Shown: piece by piece, positions 1 through 6,304 of the stretch
How positions within the stretch are numbered: position 1 is the stretch's first letter
Layout: each line of letters starts with the position of its first letter
Assembly: GCA_937910665.1 (NCBI GenBank)
Contig: CALEPR010000192.1
Location: forward strand, 1 to 17,516
Source: an uncultured Selenomonadales bacterium
Lineage (GTDB): Bacteria; Bacillota; Negativicutes; Selenomonadales; Selenomonadaceae
Direction of reading: 5' to 3'
Length of the DNA: 17,516 nucleotides
Program-made: the position numbers and the translations under genes
Notes under the pieces: generated by a model
Database searches by the model: none
Told to the model about the DNA's origin: nothing
What the model saw: the letters and a program-made list of their open reading frames with translations, nothing else

Positions 1-26
1 AAAGGATAAAAATTATACATATTTTC

Positions 27-1250
27 CTACTTTACAATTCTTTCAACTGCTTCTACTGTGTTTTCGTATGAACCAAATGATGTAAGTCTGAAATAATTTT
101 CACCGCATGGACCAAATCCTGCGCCTGGTGTACCAACGACATTTGCTTCATTAAGTAATTTATCAAAAAATTTCCATGAAGGCATATTATCTGGAGTTTT
201 TAGCCAAATATAAGGCGCATTTACTCCACCATATGCTGTCAAACCAATTTTTGCTAATCCTTCGCGAATAATTTTTGCATTAGTCATATAGTAGTCAATC
301 AGTTTTTTAACTTGTGCCTGTCCTTCGTCAGAATAAATCGCTTCTGCGCCGCGTTGAACAATGTAGGCAGTTCCATTAAATTTTGTAGTCTGTCTTCTCA
401 ACCATAAATTTTTCAGCAAAATTTTTTCTCCGCTCGAAGTCGTCCCTGTCAAATTTTCAGGAATGACAACATAACCGCACCTTGTTCCCGTGAATCCCGC
501 AGTTTTTGAAAATGATCTGAACTCAATCGCAACATCTTTCGCGCCTTCAATTTCATAAATGGATCGCGGAATATTTTTTTCGGTAATGTAAGCGGCGTAA
601 GCTGCATCGTAAAGGATCACGGAATTATTTTCCTTCGCGCAGGCAACCCAGTCGGACAAAATTTTTTTATCTAAAGTTGTGCCTGTCGGATTGTTCGGCG
701 AGCAAAGATAAATCAAGTCAACTTTTTCGGTCGGCGGCGCAGGTGAAAAATTATTTTCTGCCGTGCAGGGAAGATAAATTACATTCTCAAATCTGCCGTC
801 GCTTTTTAAATTTCCTGTACGCCCCGCCATAACATTTGTGTCGAGGTAAACGGGATAAACCGGATCGGCGATTGCAATTTTGCTGTCTTGGCTAAAAATT
901 TCTTGAATATTTCCGCAGTCACATTTTGAGCCGTCGCTGATAAAAATTTCCTCCGCAGAAATTTCAAGTCCGCGCTTTTTGTAATTCCATTCGGAAATTT
1001 TTTCGCGCAGAAAGTCATAGCCTTGCTCGGGACCGTAGCCGCGAAAAGTTTTTGCGTCTCCGAGTTCCAACGCGGCTTTTGTCATCGCGTCGATACAAAC
1101 TTTTGGTAGCGGTTGAGTTACGTCGCCGATTCCAAGTCGAATAATTTCCGCGTCAGGATTTTCAGCTTGAAATTTTGCGACGCGCTTTCCAATTTCAGCA
1201 AACAAATAATTGCCCGGTAGTTTCAAATAATTTTCGTTGATCTTCGCCAT
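27..1250 (-). CDS. dapL: LL-diaminopimelate aminotransferase
   Basis: PLP enzyme that transaminates tetrahydrodipicolinate with glutamate to LL-2,6-diaminopimelate, in the one-step DapL route to lysine and peptidoglycan; cytoplasmic. The 407 residues match the family's usual length of about 410. Fold-type I aminotransferase motifs are visible: SPNNPTG near 184-190, YDAAY at 214-218 with the PLP-ring aspartate D215, and SFSKTAGFTGTRCGY at 246-260, where K249 should be the Schiff-base lysine. The ATG start has an AAGGAGG ten bases upstream (1261-1267). It is the last gene of the minus-strand envelope run, 66 bases after lpxD, with a terminator-like hairpin directly before its ribosome binding site. 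Family assignment is secure. Telling DapL from related aminotransferases rests on the LPGNYLF N-terminus and overall layout. Confidence 0.95.
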   Translation of the reverse strand: MAKINENYLKLPGNYLFAEIGKRVAKFQAENPDAEIIRLGIGDVTQPLPKVCIDAMTKAALELGDAKTFRGYGPEQGYDFLREKISEWNYKKRGLEISAEEIFISDGSKCDCGNIQEIFSQDSKIAIADPVYPVYLDTNVMAGRTGNLKSDGRFENVIYLPCTAENNFSPAPPTEKVDLIYLCSPNNPTGTTLDKKILSDWVACAKENNSVILYDAAYAAYITEKNIPRSIYEIEGAKDVAIEFRSFSKTAGFTGTRCGYVVIPENLTGTTSSGEKILLKNLWLRRQTTKFNGTAYIVQRGAEAIYSDEGQAQVKKLIDYYMTNAKIIREGLAKIGLTAYGGVNAPYIWLKTPDNMPSWKFFDKLLNEANVVGTPGAGFGPCGENYFRLTSFGSYENTVEAVERIVK

Positions 1251-1267
1251 GAAAAATTTTCCTCCTT

Positions 1268-1301
1268 AAAAATTATCCCCCGTTTTGGGGGAATTTTTTT
1301 T
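1268..1301. terminator. GC-core hairpin between lpxD and dapL
   Basis: CCCCC (1277-1281), a five-base loop, then GGGGG (1287-1291), extended by A-rich and T-rich arms (1268-1274 and 1292-1301) with a two-base bulge. Read on the minus strand it follows lpxD and ends in an AT-rich ATAATTTTT tract, so it can act as a weak terminator. It abuts the dapL Shine-Dalgarno sequence at 1261-1267, which leaves no room for a separate dapL promoter, so dapL probably depends on readthrough. Confidence 0.6.
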
Positions 1302-1316
1302 GCTGTATCCGATAAA

Positions 1317-2345
1317 CTATTTAATGTAATTATCTGCAAGAAGTTTTTCCAACTTGGAAACTTTTTTCAGCAAGTCTGGAACTTTTTTCAGCGCACCTTG
1401 CAAACGCAACCAATCTGCATGAGTTTGAATTGGAAAACCTGCGCCGAAAAAATTTTCAGGCATACTTTTTGAAATTCCACTCCGCGCCGCATAAACAGAA
1501 TTGCCGCCAATTTTTATGTGACCGACCGTGCCGACTTGTCCGCCGAAAGTTACATTGTCGCCGACGACAGTCGAGCCGGAAATCCCGGTCTGCGCGACAA
1601 TCAAACAATTTGCTCCGATAACGCAGTTGTGAGCAATGTGAACAAGATTATCAATTTTTGTTCCGCGACCGATAACAGTCGAACCCATCGCCGCACGATC
1701 AATTCCGACATTTGCTCCAATCTCCACGTCGTCCTCAACGACAACATTTCCGACTTGCGGAACTTTTGTGTGAATTCCGTCCACAGTTGTGAAACCGAAA
1801 CCGTCCGAGCCGATAACCGTTGAGGCGTGGATAAGACAACGCTTTCCAATTTTGCAATATTCGCGAACAGTCACGCCGGAAAAAATTACAGTCTCCGCGC
1901 CAATCGTCGCGAAATTTCCAATGTAAGTGTGCGGATAAATTTTCGCGCCGTCGCCGATAACTGCATTGTCACCGACGTAAGCAAAAGGCATTATCGAAAT
2001 ATTTTCGCCGAGCTTTACATTTTTTCCGACAAAAGCCAAGTCGCTCACGCCGAGAGGAATTTCAATTTTCGGCGTGAAAACTTCCAAAAGTTTTGCAAAA
2101 AGCGGTCGCGGATTTTCCGCCTGAATTTTAATCACGTTGGCAGGAAGTTCGCCGGAAAATTTTGCGGGAATAATTACCGCCGACGCTTTTGAATCTTTCG
2201 CAAGCGGCGCGTGTGCCAAGTCAGCAAAAGCCAAGTCACCTGCACTCGCCGCGTCCAGTCGATTCAGTCCTGTAATTTTAATTTCGCCGTCGCCGACAAC
2301 TTCGCCGTCAATCAGCTTGGCAATTTCAGATAAAGTTTTTTCCAT
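1317..2345 (-). CDS. lpxD: UDP-3-O-acylglucosamine N-acyltransferase
   Basis: Third committed step of lipid A synthesis: transfers a hydroxyacyl chain from acyl-ACP to the 2-amino group of UDP-3-O-acyl-glucosamine. The 342-residue length is typical of LpxD. An N-terminal uridine-binding-type domain (about 1-100) is followed by a left-handed beta-helix of hexapeptide repeats (about 103-290, for example IGDGAKIYPHTYIG). The catalytic histidine motif VHIAHN is at 235-240, with H239 in the position known for the E. coli enzyme. A C-terminal helix (about 306-340) follows. The ATG is 11 bases after the upstream ompH-like stop, with GGTGAGG unusually close to the start. Its presence implies LPS and an outer membrane, fitting the ompH neighbours. 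Confidence 0.96.
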   Translation of the reverse strand: MEKTLSEIAKLIDGEVVGDGEIKITGLNRLDAASAGDLAFADLAHAPLAKDSKASAVIIPAKFSGELPANVIKIQAENPRPLFAKLLEVFTPKIEIPLGVSDLAFVGKNVKLGENISIMPFAYVGDNAVIGDGAKIYPHTYIGNFATIGAETVIFSGVTVREYCKIGKRCLIHASTVIGSDGFGFTTVDGIHTKVPQVGNVVVEDDVEIGANVGIDRAAMGSTVIGRGTKIDNLVHIAHNCVIGANCLIVAQTGISGSTVVGDNVTFGGQVGTVGHIKIGGNSVYAARSGISKSMPENFFGAGFPIQTHADWLRLQGALKKVPDLLKKVSKLEKLLADNYIK

Positions 2346-2356
2346 TTCCTCACCGC

Positions 2357-2776
2357 CTACTGAAGTTTTTGAACAACTTCGTCAGTTATATCAATTCCGC
2401 CTTTGAAAACTACCGGCGCATCTTTTGAACTTTCAATTACTGCGTCAAGTTTTTTCGTTTCGGAAATTTCTGCAAGAACTGTATCGAGCTTGTGTTTCAT
2501 CTGCGTATCGTAAGCCTGCTGAATCCCCACCGCTTTCCGCTGAAATTCTTCTGCCGCCTTCGTCATTTCTTCTTCGCTCTTGTTCTCGGATTCTTTCAGC
2601 AACTGTTCCTGAACTTCGTCAATTTTTTTGTGTCCCTCGTCAACAAGAGTTTTCATCTGCGGAGTGTCCTGAACTTTTTCAATATCAACTGTGCCTATGT
2701 TCATTTCCCCGCAACCTGTCATTAAAAGCGTCGAAGTTAAAATCATCGCCGCCAAAATTTTTTTTGTAAACTTCAT
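2357..2776 (-). CDS. OmpH/Skp-like periplasmic lipoprotein
   Basis: Small 139-residue OmpH/Skp-family protein, probably a membrane-tethered periplasmic chaperone for outer-membrane proteins. A type II signal peptide (K5-K6, hydrophobic 7-19) ends in the lipobox MTGC, making C22 the lipidated residue. The mature part shows the family's N-terminal strand (IGTVDIEKV), a long charged helical region (about 40-115, coiled-coil type) and the OmpH C-terminal signature FKGGIDITDEVV (about 124-135). A clear AAGGAG (2786-2791) lies nine bases before the ATG. It sits directly upstream of lpxD, as ompH often does in diderms. It is the third OmpH-type gene in the run; lipidation sets it apart from the other two. 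The chaperone role is inferred from family. Confidence 0.85.
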   Translation of the reverse strand: MKFTKKILAAMILTSTLLMTGCGEMNIGTVDIEKVQDTPQMKTLVDEGHKKIDEVQEQLLKESENKSEEEMTKAAEEFQRKAVGIQQAYDTQMKHKLDTVLAEISETKKLDAVIESSKDAPVVFKGGIDITDEVVQKLQ

Positions 2777-2808
2777 TTAAAAATTCTCCTTCAAAACTTT
2801 TTTATAAA

Positions 2809-3933
2809 TTAACTCTGAACTTCAAAATCACTCGACAAATCTTTTACAACCTGATTTTTTCCGTGACGCTTGCCGTAATAAAGTTTTGCGTCTGCCTCAT
2901 CCATCATTTCTTGAATTGATTTTCCACTGCCGTAAGTCGCAAGACCTATCGTCAAAGTCACAGAAATTTTTACTTCGTCACGATAATTTAAAACAAATCC
3001 TTCAACTTCACGGCGAATTTTTTCAGCGATCGAAACTGCTTTCCCTTCGCCGGTATTCAGCAGAACTAAAATTTCTTCACCGCCCCAGCGAAAAACATTG
3101 TCATCTTTCCTAACGCCGTTTGAAATAATTCCTGCAACAAATTTTAAAACTTCGTCGCCGCAATCGTGACCGTAAGTGTCATTAACTTTTTTAAAGTCAT
3201 CAATGTCCATTAAAAGCAAGCAAAAAGTCGCCGCACCTTTTTCTGCCTCCACTCTCGCCGCATTTAAATAATTATCCATGCTCCTGCGATTTAAAAGATG
3301 CGTCAAGGTGTCGTAGTTTACATATTTTTCCAATTCCTCAACTAAATATTTTCCACCGAAGTAAGTTAAAGTAATCACTGTTGTAGTCGTTAAAACAATG
3401 CAAATTATCCTTAAAATGAAGTCAGGCATAAAATATTTACTGTCCGGCATCAAAAGATTTTCGCCATTTAAAATCCAAGAAATTATTGTTGAAATAACAA
3501 CTCCGCCTGTGACACAAGTTATCATCTTCATATCGAAGAAAAAAATTGCCAGCGCGATAAAGAAAAATGCAAATGCCCACCACTCCCGCGCAGGCACCAT
3601 GTAAGAAATAAAATTCCACTGTATGATAATTACTGCGCTGATAAAAATTTTTCCTGCCTTCAATTTGTCGTGGCGCAAAATTCCTTGCGCGTCAAAACCT
3701 GTTCGATAAAAATAAATTGCAATGATTAAGTAAGTTATGTCCGACAAGTCAAAAATTACAAGTGCGACAGGATTGACCACTTCATACCAGCCGACAATTT
3801 TAAAAATTGTGAAAGTCACCGAAGCCATCAAAGCCGCGATTGGTGGAACTAAAATTATAATTTTATAAACTTTGTTGAGATATGCATCGAGTGCGGACAT
3901 TTCTTTCTGACTGACTTTAACTTCACTGTTCAC
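2809..3933 (-). CDS. Membrane-bound GGDEF diguanylate cyclase
   Basis: Predicted to make cyclic di-GMP from two GTP. Residues about 22-195 form some six hydrophobic segments with no recognised sensor domain, and a GGDEF domain follows (about 205-365). Key residues visible: DIDDFKKVND (243-252) with metal-binding aspartates, YGHDCGD (254-260), and the signature RWGGEEI at 282-288. The last signature residue is I rather than F. An inhibitory-site RxxD (R275-D278) lies the usual five residues before the signature, suggesting product feedback. The start is GTG, and its GTGA overlaps the stop of the preceding coiled-coil gene, so translation is probably coupled. An ATG 11 codons inside (3900) is the alternative start. 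Its place inside an envelope-chaperone operon is unusual. Confidence 0.93.
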   Translation of the reverse strand: MNSEVKVSQKEMSALDAYLNKVYKIIILVPPIAALMASVTFTIFKIVGWYEVVNPVALVIFDLSDITYLIIAIYFYRTGFDAQGILRHDKLKAGKIFISAVIIIQWNFISYMVPAREWWAFAFFFIALAIFFFDMKMITCVTGGVVISTIISWILNGENLLMPDSKYFMPDFILRIICIVLTTTTVITLTYFGGKYLVEELEKYVNYDTLTHLLNRRSMDNYLNAARVEAEKGAATFCLLLMDIDDFKKVNDTYGHDCGDEVLKFVAGIISNGVRKDDNVFRWGGEEILVLLNTGEGKAVSIAEKIRREVEGFVLNYRDEVKISVTLTIGLATYGSGKSIQEMMDEADAKLYYGKRHGKNQVVKDLSSDFEVQS

Positions 3934-5015
3934 TTTAAATTTGCACCCTTTAACTCCATTTCCTTAATCAATTCTTTTGTCAAGTCTGTAACATTTTTGT
4001 TGAAATAAATCACGCCACCGAGTTTTGAATGAGGAGTGAGGAGTGAGGAATGAGGAATTAAAAAATTACTTTCCAACTTTACATCTTTCCAACTGTCCAT
4101 CTTAACAAAAATATTTTCCAACCTGTAAAGTGCGCCGAGCTTGCCGACTTCCTCCACTGTCGAGGACAAAATTTTATTTTCAAGTTCTGAAATTTTTGTT
4201 GAAACTTCTTTCAATTCCTCCGCAAGTTCACGCCGCCTTTTTTGTCTGGATTCAATTTCTGAATTTATTTTTTCAGTCAAGGCTTTATTTCGCGCCTGAA
4301 CTTCCTGAATTTTTTTTTCGGCATCGACTGAAGATTGTTCGCGCAGTTTTTTTGCGTCTGCTTTTGCTTGAGCTTCCTCAACCGCCGTCGCCTGTTCGAC
4401 TCGCTGATTTATTTCTGCCGTCCACTGCTCCAACATTGCCTTTTGCGCGGAATTTCTTTCTATGACAATTTCGTCCAAGTCGGCTTGAAGTTTTTGAATT
4501 TCTTCATTCGACAGCCGCAAATTGTCTGCGTTTTGCAATTTCAGAGTTATGTTGAGCGCGGCATTTAAATAAACATCGCGAACTGCATCTCGTCGGCGCA
4601 AATATTCTTCGCGAGAGTCGGCAGTAAATTCTTCAACAAGCTGAAGTTTTTTTGCTTTCAGCGTGGAAAATTTTTCCATAATCGCCTGCATATTTTTTTC
4701 GCGTGCGGCTTCGTCGAAAGGTTTTTCTTCAAATTCAGGATTTTCCTGCGGAGGTTTGTAAGGTTCAAGTGCCGCCGCAAGTTCGAGCCGCAATCTTTTT
4801 TCGCGCCCGACAAGTTGTTTCAATTCTGCGCCGAGCGGATGTTTATTTTTAATTCTGTTCAAGTCCACGACACCGAATCCTTGAATTGGTTTCGACTCGA
4901 CAATTTTTTTTTGTTCGACTTCGGGAGTTTTTTCTTGCGGCTGATAAAAATAAAATCCGCCGCCGATTAAAATTGCCGATAATGCCGCTGCAGATAATTT
5001 ATATTTTTTCAGCAC
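3930..5015 (-). CDS. Long OmpH-like coiled-coil envelope protein
   Basis: 361 residues with an N-terminal signal or anchor helix (about 8-24) and no lipobox. Residues 46-60 (GFGVVDLNRIKNKHP) resemble the start of mature OmpH/Skp proteins. A very long, charged, heptad-like helical stretch (about 65-290, rich in E, K, Q, A) follows, and the end (GVIYFNKNVTDLTKEL) resembles the OmpH C-terminal strand. I read it as an OmpH-like domain with an enlarged coiled coil, function unknown and probably periplasmic. The GTG start is preceded by a seven-G tract (5023-5029) serving as Shine-Dalgarno sequence. About residues 317-330 (NFLIPHSSLLTPHS) are encoded by a low-complexity repeat that looks inserted in frame. 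The stop overlaps the GGDEF gene's GTG. Confidence 0.75.
   Translation of the reverse strand: MLKKYKLSAAALSAILIGGGFYFYQPQEKTPEVEQKKIVESKPIQGFGVVDLNRIKNKHPLGAELKQLVGREKRLRLELAAALEPYKPPQENPEFEEKPFDEAAREKNMQAIMEKFSTLKAKKLQLVEEFTADSREEYLRRRDAVRDVYLNAALNITLKLQNADNLRLSNEEIQKLQADLDEIVIERNSAQKAMLEQWTAEINQRVEQATAVEEAQAKADAKKLREQSSVDAEKKIQEVQARNKALTEKINSEIESRQKRRRELAEELKEVSTKISELENKILSSTVEEVGKLGALYRLENIFVKMDSWKDVKLESNFLIPHSSLLTPHSKLGGVIYFNKNVTDLTKELIKEMELKGANLK
4028..4060. repeat. Low-complexity GAGGAGT/GAGGAAT repeat inside a coding region
   Basis: Tandem copies of a seven-base unit (GAGGAGT/GAGGAAT variants) lie in frame near the end of the long coiled-coil gene and encode PHSSLLTPHS on the minus strand. 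The same style of sequence recurs at 9831-9903 (also coding, also giving SSLLTP), and a relative lies at 5045-5122. Confidence 0.7.
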
Positions 5016-5022
5016 AAGTCGT

Positions 5023-5031
5023 CCCCCCCTT
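5023..5031 (-). promoter_or_regulatory. Ribosome binding site with seven-G tract
   Basis: On the minus strand this reads AAGGGGGGG, seven bases before the GTG at 5015. It is the only plausible Shine-Dalgarno sequence for the long OmpH-like gene. A G7 homopolymer is prone to slippage, which could change spacing and expression. Confidence 0.6.
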
Positions 5032-5044
5032 CAAATAAAAAAAA

Positions 5045-5122
5045 TTGTTAGTTTTTAGTTATCAGTTTTTAGTAAAAAAAATTCTAACAACTAACTCCTA
5101 ACAACTAACCACTAACAACTAA
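5045..5122. repeat. Intergenic TTAGTTGTTAG-type palindromic repeat
   Basis: Fills the gap between ompH and the long OmpH-like gene. One half is tandem CTAACAA/CTAACTC units (about 5083-5121). The other half (about 5047-5073) is their approximate inverse (GTTAGTTTTTAG, ATCAGTTTTTAG), so the RNA could fold into a long imperfect hairpin inside the operon. It resembles the heptamer-type short tandem repeats common between genes in some bacteria. Confidence 0.7.
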
Positions 5123-5123
5123 A

Positions 5124-5588
5124 TTATTTTTTCAATGCCTTTACAACATCATCAGTAATATCTTGTCCACCGTAAACAACTGCCTCTTTGGCAATGACGA
5201 CTGCCAAACCTTTTTGGTCGGCAACTTTTTTCACGGCATCTTCAATCGACTTTGCTATCGGTTCCAAAAGTTCCTGTTCTTTTTGCTGAACTCTTTGCTG
5301 ACATTGAGCAGCATAATCGCGCTTTTCTTGATCGTTCATGCCGGCAGATTTTTCTTCAAAATCTTTCTGAACTTCCTGAGCGAAGGCTTGCATTTGCGAG
5401 CGAACATTTTCTAAGTCGGGATGCTGAGAAAAAACTTCCTGCTGACTGACAACCCCGACGCTTGCCGAACTTGCCGCCGACGCAATATTGCCTGTCTGAG
5501 TGAGCGCAAGAGCAACAACGCTGCCAATAAAAACCAATGCGATGAGCACACTGATAATTTTAACCTGTTTCTTTTCCAATTTTATCAT
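5124..5588 (-). CDS. ompH: OmpH/Skp family periplasmic chaperone
   Basis: 154-residue OmpH/Skp-type protein, which in diderms escorts unfolded outer-membrane proteins through the periplasm. A hydrophobic segment at 11-29 is followed by ASA-A (36-39), a possible signal peptidase I site; otherwise it is a membrane anchor. The mature part has the family start SVGVVSQQEVF (about 43-53), a charged helical hairpin region (about 58-130) and the signature end VVYGGQDITDDVVKAL (about 137-152). AAAGGAGA (5598-5605) stands nine bases before the ATG, with its own sigma-70 promoter at 5630-5658. It is the first and most canonical of three OmpH-type genes here. Confidence in the family is high; trimer formation and clients are inferred. 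Confidence 0.92.
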   Translation of the reverse strand: MIKLEKKQVKIISVLIALVFIGSVVALALTQTGNIASAASSASVGVVSQQEVFSQHPDLENVRSQMQAFAQEVQKDFEEKSAGMNDQEKRDYAAQCQQRVQQKEQELLEPIAKSIEDAVKKVADQKGLAVVIAKEAVVYGGQDITDDVVKALKK

Positions 5589-5629
5589 TTGAAAAACTCT
5601 CCTTTGAAATACATTTTTCGACGCGACGC

Positions 5630-5658
5630 ATTATATCAAACTGATTTTTCTATTGCAA
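5630..5658 (-). promoter_or_regulatory. Sigma-70 promoter of the ompH-lpxD-dapL run
   Basis: On the minus strand: -35 TTGCAA (5653-5658), 17-base spacer, perfect -10 TATAAT (5630-5635). Transcription should start near 5622, giving a leader of about 35 bases with AAAGGAGA before the ompH ATG. Confidence 0.85.
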
Positions 5659-5666
5659 GAAAAGAA

Positions 5667-5915
5667 TTACATTCGCCACATCCCGCTTATCAAAACAAAA
5701 CACAAAACCAAAAAAACTACGCAACCTATGATAGACAAAACCCAATCCGGTGTGTACTTCCAAATCCAATCGCCGCTGAGTCGCTCGAGCGGTATATCTG
5801 AATTTTTGTGAACAATAGGCAGACAAATTGCCGCTCCCAAAACTAAGCCGGTTAAAAAAATCATCACGAGTCCGAGCGCGACTTCCGGCGGCGGCAAACT
5901 GCTAGGCAAATCCAA
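5667..5915 (-). CDS. Small two-helix membrane protein, unknown function
   Basis: 82 residues with two hydrophobic helices (about 12-35 and 59-79) joined by a short loop containing HKNSDIPLERLSGDW. I do not recognise the family. It is likely real: GGAGGG (minus strand) lies about ten bases before the ATG, and a consensus-like sigma-70 promoter stands upstream at 5964-5992. The stop is 78 bases before the ompH ATG. That gap contains the ompH promoter, so it may be co-transcribed with the ompH run but does not have to be. Both termini probably face the same side of the membrane; no catalytic motif is visible. Confidence 0.75.
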   Translation of the reverse strand: MDLPSSLPPPEVALGLVMIFLTGLVLGAAICLPIVHKNSDIPLERLSGDWIWKYTPDWVLSIIGCVVFLVLCFVLISGMWRM

Positions 5916-5963
5916 TTTAATCCCTCCGCAATTCTAAAAATTTTTTTCTTGTAAGATAATGAA

Positions 5964-5992
5964 ATTCTATGGAAAATTTTTCTTGCTGTCAA
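5964..5992 (-). promoter_or_regulatory. Sigma-70 promoter of the small membrane gene
   Basis: On the minus strand: perfect -35 TTGACA (5987-5992), 17-base spacer, -10 TAGAAT (5964-5969). Start of transcription is expected near 5957, about 40 bases before the gene's ATG. Confidence 0.85.
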
Positions 5993-6037
5993 TAATTTTT
6001 TCTGCCGTCATCAAGTGCTTGTCAGATGTATTTCTTC

Positions 6038-6055
6038 GGAGATTAAAATTTCTCC
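6038..6055. other. GGAGA/TCTCC hairpin with AT-rich tail
   Basis: Five-base GC-containing arms GGAGA (6038-6042) and TCTCC (6051-6055) around an AT-rich loop, followed on the plus strand by A5-T6. Terminator-like but weak, and no gene on the plus strand upstream needs one. It could insulate the two divergent transcripts. Confidence 0.35.
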
Positions 6056-6220
6056 AAAAATTTTTTATGGTTCTTTGAGTAAAATAAAATTTTTACAAAC
6101 ATATTTGAATTTATGCTCGCCGAAGTAATAGAAAAAATTTTTTATGAAACTCCCGTGATTTTGCAAGACAGTAAAAAAATTTTTCAAGCATAAGTATTCG
6201 GTATACATTTTTGTAATTTA

Positions 6221-6249
6221 TTGACTAAAAAATATAACAAAATTATAAT
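6221..6249 (+). promoter_or_regulatory. Sigma-70 promoter of amt-glnK
   Basis: -35 TTGACT (6221-6226), 17-base spacer, perfect -10 TATAAT (6244-6249), predicted start near 6256. The TTG in the -35 box opens a longer reading frame into amt, but a promoter and an RBS-supported ATG downstream argue that the TTG is not a start codon. Confidence 0.87.
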
Positions 6250-6255
6250 AGCAAC

Positions 6256-6271
6256 TGTCAGTCGACCGACA
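6256..6271 (+). promoter_or_regulatory. Palindrome at the amt transcription start
   Basis: TGTCAGTCGACCGACA is a 16-base palindrome with one mismatched symmetric pair, placed just downstream of the -10 box. The position suits a repressor operator or a 5'-end RNA hairpin in amt control. No regulator is identified. Confidence 0.5.
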
Positions 6272-6304
6272 AAAAAATTTTTGATTGGCAGGTGTTCTTT
6301 TATT

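Larger units (their letters stand above)
5916..6304. other. Divergent intergenic region between small membrane gene and amt
   Basis: 389 bases separating divergent genes. It holds a minus-strand promoter (5964-5992), a short hairpin (6038-6055), an AT-rich stretch without a credible gene, the amt promoter (6221-6249) and a palindrome at the predicted amt start of transcription (6256-6271). Confidence 0.8.

Noticed and set aside
6113..6193. 26-codon frame beginning ATG upstream of amt
   Set aside because: No Shine-Dalgarno sequence or promoter; AT-rich chance frame.
6221..6304. N-terminal extension of Amt from a TTG
   Set aside because: The TTG is part of the -35 box, and the ATG at 6305 has a ribosome binding site and matches the family's start.
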